The notes beneath the pieces are model-generated. The model was not told where the DNA came from, ran no database searches, and worked only from the letters and a program-made list of their open reading frames with translations. The position numbers and the translations under genes were made by a program. DNA of 64,000 bases from Takakia lepidozioides (taxonomy: Eukaryota > Streptophyta > Takakiopsida > Takakiales > Takakiaceae): contig CM060731.1 of NCBI GenBank assembly GCA_030704615.1, forward strand, positions 67,436,756 through 67,500,755, in the 5' to 3' direction. Shown one piece after another: positions 45,541 to 56,366 of the stretch. How positions within the stretch are numbered: the stretch's first letter is position 1; the number at the start of each line of letters is the position of its first letter.

Positions 45541-45840
45541 TCAATGGTAGTTGGCAAAATCCTGATGTTTCAGAAGCTGACAGTTTGCAATGAAAATTTC
45601 TTTCAAGAGGGACTGGGGATTAGCTGGATTCTCTACACTTGAGACCCGTTCCTGTACTGCCAGGGAGAAACATCCAAATTCATTCTCTGGGTTTCCCTCC
45701 ACCATATCAAACTCACCAGTTTTGGGGTCTTGGCATACTCGAGTGACATTCACTGACATTGAAGGGCCCCATATCTGCATATCATGCTGGGAAAAGAGAA
45801 TCCACCTCAAAGAGACAGCACTGGGACCACGTCGTGGCAC
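45541..45840 (-). CDS. Unassigned open segment
   Basis: Reads RRGPSAVSLRWILFSQHDMQ, IWGPSMSVNVTRVCQDPKTG and EFDMVEGNPENEFGCFSLAV to ANYH. Composition looks protein-coding, but no start, partner exon or family was found. Confidence 0.3.
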   Translation of the reverse strand: MPRRGPSAVSLRWILFSQHDMQIWGPSMSVNVTRVCQDPKTGEFDMVEGNPENEFGCFSLAVQERVSSVENPANPQSLLKEIFIANCQLLKHQDFANYH

Positions 45841-46934
45841 GATTTTTTCTAAGCAGCAATTTCTCAGAAGAGGCAGGACTCCCAGAGTTTGATGTCACAA
45901 GGAGGCATGCGTGGTGGTGAGCGAGACTACATTGCATTGAGGGAAGTCTCTCAATTTGGGTCAGCAGTTGAGGCTGCAAGACTTCACCAAAAAGAGCTAC
46001 AGAATGGGCATGATGCAATGAATCCATACAACACTGCTAGAGCTGATCCCTACTCTGATGTTGACGTTGCACGACATTCACAGCACTTACTGCTTTGCAA
46101 GGACGGTGGTGAAGCTTACTTTGTGTGAAAGCTGGTACATACTTGGCACGAGCTGGCAGCACTGCTCTTCACTAATTGTATGACAGTCCGCCATTTTCGA
46201 ATGGGAATGGGTGTATGGGTCGGTTGCTGGCAGCCTTTGTGCTTTGGGTAATCACGCCCTTTCCCTGTAACCTCGTTTGCTGATGGCAGCTCAGCGACAT
46301 GCCAGCTGTTTCTGCAGACAATCAGATTTTTTGCCACACAATTTCAGTTCGAGTGTTCTGGCTCAGAAGTATTCTGTGCTAACAATTCAGAAATTATGTC
46401 TTTGATTGGAGATTTCTAAGAAGCAGTGGGCGTGAGATTGATGCAATTCTAGCTGTGGTTGCCTGGTCATGAAATTATGGCGACACGATTCTATCCGTTG
46501 GCACACACTGCCATCTTTGTGTGCAAAAGGGGCAGGCAAACCCTTCATAAAATAACTTGCAGGAGGGTCTTAATACATAAACTGCTTAAATATCCAGAGG
46601 ACCACCATTCTCAGTGCATGAGTCGTTTGCATCTTTTCAACTTCAACTTGATTGTACCATTTCTCTACACTAAGGCGCTTGTGTGTACACAATCACATTA
46701 CCTTAGCAGCAAACGAAACCAGAGAACAAGCTTAAAATTCCATTGAATCGATACCTGAGCCTCCATCATCCCTATTCGAAGTTTGAAAAAATTAAACCCT
46801 TGCGAGGCAATCAAATCATCTTTGAGCAAGATTCAAGCGTCCACGTAAAAAACAGTAAGCTCAGAATCATGGACCGGTGAAATCTCGGTTCTCATGAGAC
46901 TGCAAATTAGAAGAACGCCCCCTTCACGAGAAGA
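45841..46934. other. Intergenic
   Basis: No supportable gene. Plus-strand ORFs at 45,889-46,128 and 46,459-46,746 lack motifs. Confidence 0.3.
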
Positions 46935-47248
46935 CTGCAGGGGTGTGTTCTCTTAGCCCGCCAAATTAAAGGGCCACCCTATGCTCGTTTGTGAATGGAT
47001 GAATGGAGTGGATGATGATATCAAACTATAAATGGACCTAGGGACCATCCTCTCCTTAATTTCTCTCAATTTACTTGCGCCTGCAGCAGATGGTAATACG
47101 TCTGCAGGGGTGTGTTCTCTTAGCCCGCCAAATTAAAGGGCCACCCTATGCTCGTTTGTGAATGGATGAATTTAGTGGATGATGATATCAAACTATAAAT
47201 GGACCTAGGGGACCATCCTCTCCTTAATTTCTCTCAATTTTCTTGCAA
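46935..47248 (+). promoter_or_regulatory. Tandemly duplicated TATA promoter block (167-bp unit)
   Basis: The stretch from CTGCAGGGGTGTGTTCTC to CTCTCAATTT occurs at 46,935 and again at 47,102, offset 167 bases, with very few differences. Each copy holds AACTATAAATGG with a TATA box (47,027-47,032 and 47,194-47,199) and a pyrimidine-rich start-like stretch about 25 bases later. The second copy leads into the reading frames at 47,248-47,705. Confidence 0.7.
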
Positions 47249-47705
47249 TGGACTCTTTTCTCTCGCATCTCACAAGGCTGCCAGGGATGCTAGGCTGTGG
47301 AAGAAATTTGAGGTGAACACCTCTTACGAGATTGCAATGGAAGCAAAGATGCATTTGGACTATCTCTTTACAACGGGTCGACATTTCCCGGGATCTCACA
47401 AGGCCTCCGGGGATGGATCGGTTCTGTCAAGACAAAGTCAAAGAAGGCAGGAGCTAAGCGCTTCTTAAAGGCTCTCTTGCCGGATCTCATTCGTGGGGAG
47501 CCACAAGGTCTCCGGGAATTGGGAGATGGCAAGGGAAAGCCAAAGAAGAAACGCGGCCAAACTGTCCTTCAAGTCTCTTTTGGCGGGTACTACTTCCTCG
47601 GGAGCCCACAAGGCCTCGGTGGAAATTGGGGAAGCCAAGAGAAGTAGTAACAAGGGGCAGGTGGGGCACTTGAAGTCGCCACCTCCTGCTCCAGTGACCC
47701 CGTAA
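47249..47705 (+). CDS. Possible small gene after the duplicated promoter
   Basis: One frame reads ASHKAARDARLWKKFE, GSHKASGDGS, a stop at 47,466-47,468, then GSHKVSGNWEMARESQRR and GAHKASVEIGEAKRSS; the GSHKxSG phrase recurs at the DNA level. Another frame reads SVKTKSKKAGAKRFLKALLP, basic. No homologue known, and the true frame is uncertain. Confidence 0.3.
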
Positions 47706-48082
47706 GGGCCTCACAAAACAAACAAAAAAACACAATAAGGGTCCTTTGGACCCACCAACGCCAAATTTTTCATTTTTTCAACAACATTCTAAGTACCCTC
47801 TTATGAGCTCTCTCATGAAGCTCCTAGACCCAAAGCACACGAGAGCAGGTTTCGTGTTACATGCGGTGCCAATCAGTATACCTGGCGGGGATTCATTAGC
47901 GGGCGGATTTGGATTCACTCGTGAAGTAACTTCGGATTTGCTCACAAGGTTTACAGCGTGGAGCTACTGCAAGTTATCGATGGAAGATCCTCTCGAAGCT
48001 GCAATTCTAACCATTTTTGTTGTAACCTCCGATGCATAATGCTGAGAATGCTTGTGGCCAATTACCTGATTCCCAGGTTGTG
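47706..48082. other. Intergenic
   Basis: An ORF at 47,746-48,039 has no motif. Nothing else seen. Confidence 0.3.
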
Positions 48083-48481
48083 GCTGCGTTCCTGACACCA
48101 AGGGTACTCAGACTGATGGTAGAGCACCCATCCTGACTCAAGTTTTTCTTTGTAGTCTTTCACTGAGAGATCCTTGGGACTAGCAGGCCTGTTCTTCTGG
48201 ATTGCTTCACCCTGTCCGCCCCATTTCGTTTTCATATTGGGGAGCAACAGACAAATTAAGTATGCATATGCATCTTCATTATATCTCACATGGTGATATT
48301 TCTTGCAGTTAGTGCAGTGGGGTTTGCTAACCTGCCAAATGCATAGTGGCATTCTTGCAGAGGGCATGGAAGTTGGGAAACACAACAAGAGATGTGTCAA
48401 GTCATGAGACTGGGGATACATTACATTACGGTCTAGACGGAGTGTTATTTCAAGCAGAGGGCCAGCTGTTAGCGCTGGCAT
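48083..48481 (-). CDS. Putative exon of an unknown gene
   Basis: The most convincing part reads HCTNCKKYHHVRYNEDAYAY, LICLLLPNMKTKWGG, DYKEKLESGWVLYHQSEYPW and CQERSHNLGI, and ends at a possible donor CAG|GTAATT. The CxxCxxxxH pattern could bind zinc. No family recognised and no other exons assigned. Confidence 0.35.
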
Positions 48482-48684
48482 TGAGCTTGATCCGTACCGA
48501 AGGTTAGCAGATGCTTATTTACAGGACGCTTCACCTTATGCTTCAAATGGTCTTTAGGGTGAGGGAGTGGCAGGGACCTTTTCTGACTAGCATAAGGTCT
48601 TTTTCGGATTTTAGGTTCATGGCTTTGTACACTAACTATTGCCCTTTCGCATTAATAATAAGTTGAATTTTTGTGGATCCCTAG

Positions 48685-48843
48685 GTGTACAGTTCAGGCT
48701 TGCGACGACGTGGGGGTGCAGGAGAAGGTGTAATGTTGGAGCCACCAGTAACTGCTGTAGTGGACAACAAGCCACTTCTGAAAAGTGCGCAGGAGGATGA
48801 GAAATCTGAGTCTAAACTGGTGGATTCTGGTCGACATCCATAG
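48685..48843 (+). CDS. Possible 3' exon, unassigned
   Basis: After CCCTAG the frame reads VYSSGLRRRGGAGEGVMLEP, PVTAVVDNKPLLKSAQED and EKSESKLVDSGRHP-stop, a hydrophilic tail. No partner exon identified. Confidence 0.2.
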   Translation: MYSSGLRRRGGAGEGVMLEPPVTAVVDNKPLLKSAQEDEKSESKLVDSGRHP

Positions 48844-51237
48844 AAACATAGTCGAGAGCCTGTCAGCGTACAAACAATGAAAGAAATTTTGGCATCATGC
48901 GAAGAGAGAGATGAAACGAAATGAAATGGTACTTTAAAGAGGGGAAATGAAATCAAAATGGTGCTTTATAACGTCCGCGGGAGAAGAGAGAGAGCGAGAG
49001 AGGGGTGTATTGGGACATTACACTTTTCAGGAAGGGACTGAGAATCTGGAACAGCTCATACCAATTGAATTGTCAAGTTTCTTAGCTTGTGTCATTGTGC
49101 CCTGTGACAGCAGTGACAGTGACGGTGATGGTTATTCAAGTGGAGGAGACACACCTAGCATGCTGAGAAGTAGCTTCTAAGTCCTTCCGATAAATACTTC
49201 TTGCCAAGTGCTGGAAAAACTATTCATAGGTATGTTTTCTTAATCCAACTGTCACCATTCCTACCAATCCTTAGTACAGACTTTTGGATGGATTGATCAC
49301 TGGGTAGGAGATTTGCTTTTTTTTTTCATGTTATGTCAGTACTTATGTAAAGGTTTCTAATCTGCATTCACCATATTCACATTCACCAGCCGTATTTTTT
49401 GCATCGATAAACCTCCAAGAATGATCCTAGAAGTTTGTCTTATGCAGAGAGACAGACAGACAGACAGACAGAGAGAAACCTTTATTACATCCATAGGAGC
49501 TTATGGGCCAAGAGTGTCAAACAAACATGAAATAAAAAAAAGGATTCCATAACAAAATAAAGTGTACATGGGTGCGCAAAGACAGAGTGCCTCATGAAGT
49601 TAAGGAGCCGGCACTCCAATTGCCTCTGTCAAGTGTGGGTTAGTCTCCGAATGAACAGTAGTAGCTCCCTCTGATCTAAAGTATAGCTCCCTCTGTTCTG
49701 AGCTACTACTGGTTTTGATATGCAGTGAAGTTTTTCCTCTTCTTTGGTGGATGTTTTAAGCTTCTCTCTCTTTCCTCCTCGGACGTATAAACCAATTTCA
49801 TTTCATTTCATTCCTTCTCCTCTTGCTTCTGAGTCACCTCTTTATCAGTTGGCCCCAGGTCATTGCAACAGGCATGTCAAAGCATGGCGTCACAAACCTA
49901 ACCACCAACTACGTCTACTCCCTTTCCTGCCCCTCCATTTTCACTTCACTGCATATCACAGCGCTCACACATGAAGGTGGCCATATTCAGTGATGAATGT
50001 CACCCTTCAATTGTGTGCACCTCTATACTGATGCTTATGTCATCTTTTTCCTTTCTATTTCATTCCCTGAACTTGTTTCCAGTCAGTGACATGGGGGAGG
50101 ACATCTTGGATGACCTCAAGGGTCTACCCACTCTCGGCACTAGACTGAAATTTAACTCAGGCGGAAGCCTACCTTTTGAACAGCAAACAGAAGCAGAGAG
50201 GAAAGGGAGAGTGCAATTGCCCCCTTGTGTGGGCAATCTGAAGACAGTATTCATTTTCTGATACACTGTCCGGGGTTTCTCTCACCAAAGAGACGCTCTC
50301 CTTCAACTCTATCAAGGGATTGTGCCTGTACCACCCCTGTTTACCAACTTTGAAAGTCTCGAGGCTGAGCCAAAGCCCAGGCCCTCCCTGTAGGCCTAGT
50401 TTTTGGCAAATCACACACAGCAGATTGACGCTTGTGTGAAGGGAATCTAGAGGATAGAGGGAAAACCCAGATTAATTCTATATATGAAGGTAAGTCTTAC
50501 TCAAACGTCAGCCCCTGACAGAGGTAGGTTTTCGTCCCTTTTGTTTCCTGCTCACTGAGCGCGGGGTCCATGCCACAAGGCTACGCAAACAATGTCTTAT
50601 GAGTACAATCTATTTCATCAAGGAAATAAGTGCAACCATGCTGGCACGTGGTGTGCAATGAGCCTATGAGAGAAAGACGTACTCATAAGACTTTGTTTTC
50701 TGTAGACCTATGAGAGAGAGAAACTGGGAGAGGGAGAGAGAGGAGATGGGGGTTTGAGAGATGAATGTGGGGTGTAGCCATGGCTCTATAATGAAGATAA
50801 GAGGAGGGCAGCACTGGCAGATTCTACGTGGGGCTGCTGCCCTCACCACACCAGAGCTGCTGTCACGAGGCCTTTTTCAGTGACTCAAGGTTTTAAGGTA
50901 TGTGCAAATCTCTCTTCTCCTTTTATTTGTGGACGGAGGAACCGTCCGACTGAACATGCCAAAAAATGCTTACAGAGCACACAATCTCTAGGAGTGGCTT
51001 CTTCTTAGATTTTGTGATAGTCCAGTCACCCAAATGACAAACCTCTCATTTTGACCATGTGTTCTATTTCATTGCCAGGTATCTGTTTTCATGAATTTGG
51101 GTTCTAGTACAGGATTCTATCATGAACCAAACTATTAGGTGTGATCATACAAGTGTAGTTCATGTCTAGATTACTGTAGCCTGCTTCTCGTGTGAAAACG
51201 TTTACTGTGCTGACGTTTGTTACCTCCTTACGCAGGA
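48844..51237. other. Intergenic with scattered open segments and a GACA microsatellite
   Basis: The (GACA)n run lies at 49,447-49,475. Plus-strand pieces reading SSDSDGDGYSSGGDTPS (about 49,110-49,165) and DMGEDILDDLKGLPTLGTRL (about 50,088-50,150) look like parts of exons but could not be joined. A GA-rich run lies near 50,710-50,745. Confidence 0.35.
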
Positions 51238-51529
51238 ATGGTCACCCACAACTGAAAGAAAGGCGCCCCCCGCGCCCCAAATTGAAAAATTCAAGTATAC
51301 CACCCTATCGCAAGCCCCCCACATCCTCCCTGAAGTCCCTGTGGCTTCTCAGTGCTCATTTCTACACTGCCAAAACACTGCAGCGAAGGGATGTTTTCTG
51401 AGCTGTTTGCTCAAGTGTTGTGTCAGTTCTGGCCAAAGATGCTTTAGAACACCGATTTTGCCCCGCACGCATGGGATGAGTTGTAAAGGCAAAGTCAACA
51501 GGCCTTTTTCCAAAACAAGACTCCCGTAA
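51238..51529 (+). CDS. Putative Cys-rich exon
   Basis: After an acceptor-like ACGCAG the frame reads EWSPTTERKAPPAPQIEKFK, ILPEVPVASQCSFLHCQNTA, AKGCFLSCLLKCCVSSGQRC and stops at 51,529. The spacing C-x5-C-x6-C-x3-C-x3-CC-x5-C suggests a metal-binding or structural Cys domain. No family named. Confidence 0.3.
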
Positions 51530-51638
51530 GGGCAGTCTTCAACCCTGATGCGTGGGAACGAGACCCCAGTCATTTACGTGTTGCCTTCGAGGGTTGTGCA
51601 TAATCCCTCCTCTCTTGTGGGCCACACTCTTGTGTGAG

Positions 51639-52540
51639 GTTGTGAACTACAATCATATCATGCCAAACCCCATTTTCCCCACGCAAATAGTGTCATGAGA
51701 CATTCTGCATTTTCGAGCAGTGGGACTTAATTTCGATGTTAACTTGAAGGCGGTTGGGACACCAGAGAAACTGGAAACTCCACCTCCAGAAGTTGAAACT
51801 ACTCGCAAGGTAGTCATGTATTCGTCTCATTTCTTCTCAAACTGTCATTTTGAGTTATCATCCGACCCTTTAGATGTGCGCTGGATGGAGTGTAATTCAG
51901 GTTTAGGCATTTCTGTGGCACCGGACGTTTAATTTGTACATTTAAGGTGGTGTTTGTCTTTTTGGCACTCTTTGCTCCCAAGAGCATTAGTACCCCTTAT
52001 CCGCGCAAATATTTCATGTGTAGCTGCTTTTCCATTTCACAGGTTATGAAGAAGGCATCACAGAAGAAGATCGCAAAGAGGTCAAGGCTGAAGGCGTTCA
52101 TTAAGGTTGTGAACTACACTCATATCATGATGATACATTCTGGATTTGCAATGTGACACTTTCGATGTTGACTTGGGCAGTTGTGAACAACCAGAAACTG
52201 GAAACTACCTTCAAGAAAGTTGAAACTCGCAAAGAAGTCATGTAATCATGACGTTTGCGAGAGTGGTATGAGGTTTGAAGTCCGTACCTACGATTGGCAT
52301 CACTGTCGAGGCAATTGGTTGCCCATTGGTTGTTGCCATGACACTTGTTCTTCGGCAAAGACAGATGAGAGAGACCAGTCCCAGTGTTGGAGGAGCTATC
52401 CAAAACTGGCAAGACCAGGTGGGTTTTCTCAGAACTGCTAGTCTGAGTTATCCTCCTACCCTTCATATATGCGTTGGACATACTATAATTCTGCTATCTT
52501 GATTTGTTAGAACCAGACGTCCCATTTTCCAATTTTTGGA
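51639..52540 (+). repeat. Diverged tandem duplication, offset about 466 bases
   Basis: AGGTTGTGAACTACAATCAT at 51,639 matches AGGTTGTGAACTACACTCAT at about 52,105. TTTCGATGTTAACTTG at 51,729 matches TTTCGATGTTGACTTG at about 52,161, with AAGTTGAAACT...CGCAA following in both. Two copies of an exon-like block appear to have diverged by substitutions and indels. Confidence 0.55.
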
Positions 52541-53609
52541 CTTAAGGGGGGGTATGTTTTTTTCAGTCTTTCGCCCAACGTGGGTAGGAGTACCGCGTGC
52601 TGCATGGCTACATAAACCTGCATTTAAGATTCATGCTTAGGATTCATGCAATTTCATGAAGGTCAAATTGTGTCTTTTCATGTTGGCCATTCTCTGCAGA
52701 ATGGATGCTTTGATGAGGGGGAAGTTCGGCCAAAGAAATGTCCCCTTCATCACATATCCAATTTGGTGCTGCTCAGGCCTGCACAGTTCCTCCCCAGAAG
52801 TGGGAGCCCCATCCTGGGATGGGGACCTCGTAAGTACTTCTCATTTTGTACTCACCTTGTTTTTACATGACACTTGTGCTGCAAGAGGCAGAGCCATTTA
52901 TTTGGCTGGAGGTTCCATTCCTCCGCAAGTGAGCTATTCCCTCGTCATTGCAATCAATTAGATGTGTTTGTGGTGGTTGCTAGATTTATGGCTCTGGGGG
53001 GTCTTGCCAAGTTCCTGCAAGGATCAACGTTAATGTGGACGTGGCAGTACTGCATGCAGCAAAAAAGCTGCATCACTGGTGAAGAAGACCATGCTGCAAC
53101 ATATGTGATGTTTATTGCTTGAAGAGTGCTGCAGCTGGCAGGTGGGAGAATGCAACAAGGTGGAATCAAAGCAAAGCAAGCAGAAAAAGGTGCTTTCCGG
53201 TCCTGCTCCTTTGGAGAAACCCCCCATTCCATTGATCTTTGTTGCTGGAAAGCATGCAGAGGGCCAAAAAAGGGCATGAAGATATTCACGTCTATGTACC
53301 GTACATGAAACACGAACACTTCCGCCTCACACGTCGGAAACAATATTGGCAAGTAAATATAGTTTTGTTCACAAGACAGTACGGACCACATTCTTGGACA
53401 TTATCCATTCGATTAATTGTCTCGTCCTTTCGCACTTGCAGGACTGTACAAAATGGGTTCTGCCCAACTAGACAGTAAGAGTCATTATGACAGCTCTGGT
53501 CTACGAGTTGCCAGCTTAATGGAGACTGAGATTCAGCCGGGCTCACTGTCCGAATCAGAAGAATCTTTCCCTTCACTGCCCACATTTGTAATTTGCCTTG
53601 CGCTTATTC
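52541..53609. other. Intergenic
   Basis: Short overlapping ORFs on both strands without motifs. Nothing supportable. Confidence 0.3.
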
Positions 53610-55400
53610 TCAACCCTGGAATGTCTTCCTCATTAAAGGCAACTTCTCCTTCGAGACCGGTTCGGCCGTATCTGGTAGATTTTGTGGTTCCCTTAGACCC
53701 TCGTGGTCCGCCTTCTCCCCTAGCTCCAGATCATTCACGTCGGCCTCGACTCGTTTGCCCCGGGGGTCCTTGTGAAGAACCACCCATCCCGGCGCATGGG
53801 TGCCATCTGAAAAGAAAACTTGCTCTACTTGCCATGGGAAGATGAATGGCTCCTCATCTGGTGGTAGCATTTTTCTGAAATCAGCAAGGAGGAAACTGTA
53901 CTCACCATAGTCTAGTTTAAGGATTTCTGATGACTCCTACATATTGCAAAGGGCATGAAATTGGATTCTGATCTCGTGCATAGCTCCTACTCTCTTGTTC
54001 CAAAAACGATGCCACTCTGCTGTCAAAAGTCACGAGGAGGCTGGTGTTGGCATCATCCACTCTATAATGATTGCCATATGCTTTCATTGTACGGTACGAA
54101 GTGGCAATCAGCCCCGAGGGGAATGAGAGACTCACCATGCTCTGATCTGGAACCTCGTTCTCTGATGCGTATGCTACAACCGCAAATCTGACCCACACTG
54201 CAAAGGGCTGCAGCTCCTCCATTGTTGTGGGGTACTCCACTGGGGATCCCCTCCTACAACCGCCCCTCCGCCATACTCTTGCAAATGCACCCCGTTCGGC
54301 TTTCAGGCGGTCCTTCTCGGCTACGTACTTTTTGGCAGAAACAAAAAAGAAGCAGCAACTCAGTCCCCCTGACCAACACCGTATTATACATGCATGCCAC
54401 ATGCACATTATGTCCTTTCAAGAACACTGTAGTGATGCAGCCTACTTCATAATCACTGACAAGCAACAACACCAACTAAGAAATACCCTCTGTAGTCGTG
54501 TACCCTGTTAGTACACGATCCTATTCCCATAGTGGCCGGAATGACTTGTGTCAGTATAGGTAATTCCAACTTACTATGACCATTAAGAAAAGCACAGGAA
54601 GGATGTAAGTTTACACCGGCCACTGTCTCCATGGTGTTGTGGTTGTTGTGTTGTTTAGCAAATAATCATGTGTCACATCCTGAAGGCGAGGGCTCATGGT
54701 ACGCTTTGTTCCACCACCTTCTAGGACCTTGCCTAGAACTTCTTCTTCTTCCTTGTTCTCGTCCCATACCCGTCGTTGTGTTGCATCAAATGAAGACATA
54801 TATTCTATCATGAAGCTGGGCAGGGCTTCGTCGCAGATGTACCCCTCCGCCATACTCCCCTCAGGCTGTGCCATGTTGCGTACATACCCCTCAAGATCCT
54901 TTATATACCTCTCCATAGGGTACATCCAACAGCTGGCTACGGGCCCACACACATGCAGCTCATCTACAAGATGCACTAGCAAGTGCGTCATGACGTCAAA
55001 GAATGATGGAGGGAATTCTTCCTCCAGCAAACAAAGGGTCATAGCCACATCCTCACGCAACGATGTAATGTCCCTCGGATCCCACACCTTCGCACAAATC
55101 TTCCTAAACACTCGACTTACACGCATTATGGCCGTTCGAGGACCCGACGCCATCGCACTTCGGATACACACTGGCAAAATCTGCTGCATCAGCACATGTA
55201 GATCATGTCACTTCATCCCGACCATTTTTTGTTCATGGCGTTTTTTTGGAAAGCACCCGAGAATCCGGTTGGCACTTTCATGGCTCCCAACGTCTTTAAG
55301 AAGTGCTCTTGCTCTGATTTGGTGAGGACGTACGATGTTGTTGGCATGAGCACTTTGTGAGGCCTTTGTGGATCAGGCCTCAGCCACATTCCTTTTGGAT
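53610..55400 (-). pseudogene. CACTA (En/Spm) transposase remnant: DUF4218 and DUF4216 regions
   Basis: Reading minus from about 55,390: KSEQEHFLKTLGAMKVPTGF, a frame change near 55,215, then VLMQQILPVCIRSAM, LSRVFRKICAKV-like FRKICAKVWDP, LEEEFPPSFFDVMTHLLVHL and VASCWMYPMERYIKDLEGYV with AEGYICDEALPSF (DUF4218, about 55,195-54,770). After about 250 non-coding bases come AVWVRFAVVAYASENEVPDQ, SCPLQYVGVIRNP, a stop at about 53,917, then EEPFIFPWQVEQVFFSDGTH and GWVVLHKDPRGKRV (DUF4216, to 53,610). This order is that of TNPD/TNP2-type CACTA proteins. The catalytic N-terminal half and the CACTA ends were not found. Stops and frame changes show it is dead. Confidence 0.82.
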
Positions 55401-55413
55401 GTAGGATTTTTGG

Positions 55414-55570
55414 GTGATGGGATTTCTCAATGCAAAACCCACCGCTTACTTAGTTTGTGCCCATATCACCAAGTATTTCTCAGTGCGAAATTCACCGCTG
55501 CCTAGTTTGTGCCCATATCACCAAGTATTTCGCAATGTGAAATTCACTGCCGCCACTACAGGTGTAGGGT
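55414..55570. repeat. Short tandem repeat, about 57-bp unit
   Basis: TAGTTTGTGCCCATATCACC-AAGTATTTC occurs at about 55,449 and 55,503, each followed by a TGCGAAATTCACCGCTGCC-like stretch; a partial copy precedes them. Confidence 0.75.
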
Positions 55571-55589
55571 TTTTTGGCTACACTACTGA

Positions 55590-56100
55590 AGGTTTCACCT
55601 CCCTGAATTGGCGCAAATGTACTGCATAAAACTCCCATGACCGTGAGTTGTGTTCACGCGAGCGTGAGCGTGCTGGGCTATACCAACCCCCCTCCCAAAC
55701 TAGTCGTCGGACCAATTTGGAATGTGGTTGCTCATCGGGGCATAATGGTCCCCCTCTCGTGACCCTCAACCCACTTGAGTGAGTGGAAATCTCTATGGTT
55801 GAAGGTAGTCTAGAATAACTCTCTACGTTTGGTCGTTTTCCGGTTCACTCGCTTGCTTCACTATCTTTGGTCGCTTAATGTGCTTGCACCATTCTCCGGT
55901 TACTACTGCCTTATATGTACTTGCATGACTGTCGGCATAGGTCTCACAAGCAACCTACGTCCTGTTGGGTGCACCGCCACGTTGACCCTCCATTCCTCCT
56001 TATCAGTCACGGTGAGACTCGGCCCCTCTACAACGAAACATGGTTTTTATGACTGTGGATTTGCCATACTGGAAGGTGCATGAAATCCCTCCCCCTTCAC
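55590..56100 (-). repeat. Degenerate LTR of the element A family
   Basis: Collinear blocks match LTR A: CTCATCGGGGCATAATGGTCCCC (about 55,731, compare 2,199), TTTGGTCGTTTTCCGGTTCAC (about 55,827, compare 2,312), CTTGCACCATTCTCCGGTTAC-TACTGCC (about 55,882, compare 2,369) and a trailing CGGTGAGACTCGGCC (compare 2,492). Orientation is the same as element A. No internal element sequence adjoins, so it is a solo LTR or fragment. Confidence 0.75.
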
Positions 56101-56169
56101 TCACTTTCTTTCACACGGGGGAAGCTCGCGGTAATCCTTGGCCGTCTCTCTCGATTCTTAGCACGCGGT

Positions 56170-56366
56170 TGCACTTGAGCAGGTAGCCCAGTGGTTGGGT
56201 GTTTGTGCCTTGCCTCTGCATAACCTAGGTGATCCTGGTATCAATCATTAAACATGTGCCTTCAGACCGTCCATTGGGCCCTCGATGGCCTGTGTGTTGA
56301 GCAGTAGGCTCTGTAAATTCACTGGACGTTAAAGAATCTTTATCTTATCTTTATCTTTCACATTGG
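56170..56366 (+). repeat. tRNA-derived SINE with TCTTTA-rich tail
   Basis: GGTAGCCCAGTGGTTGGGTG (56,179-56,198) fits a pol III A box, CCTGGTATCAATC about 40 bases on fits a degenerate B box, and the 3' end is ATCTTTATCTTATCTTTATC. The layout of tRNA-like head, unrelated body and short-repeat tail is that of plant SINEs. Confidence 0.6.
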
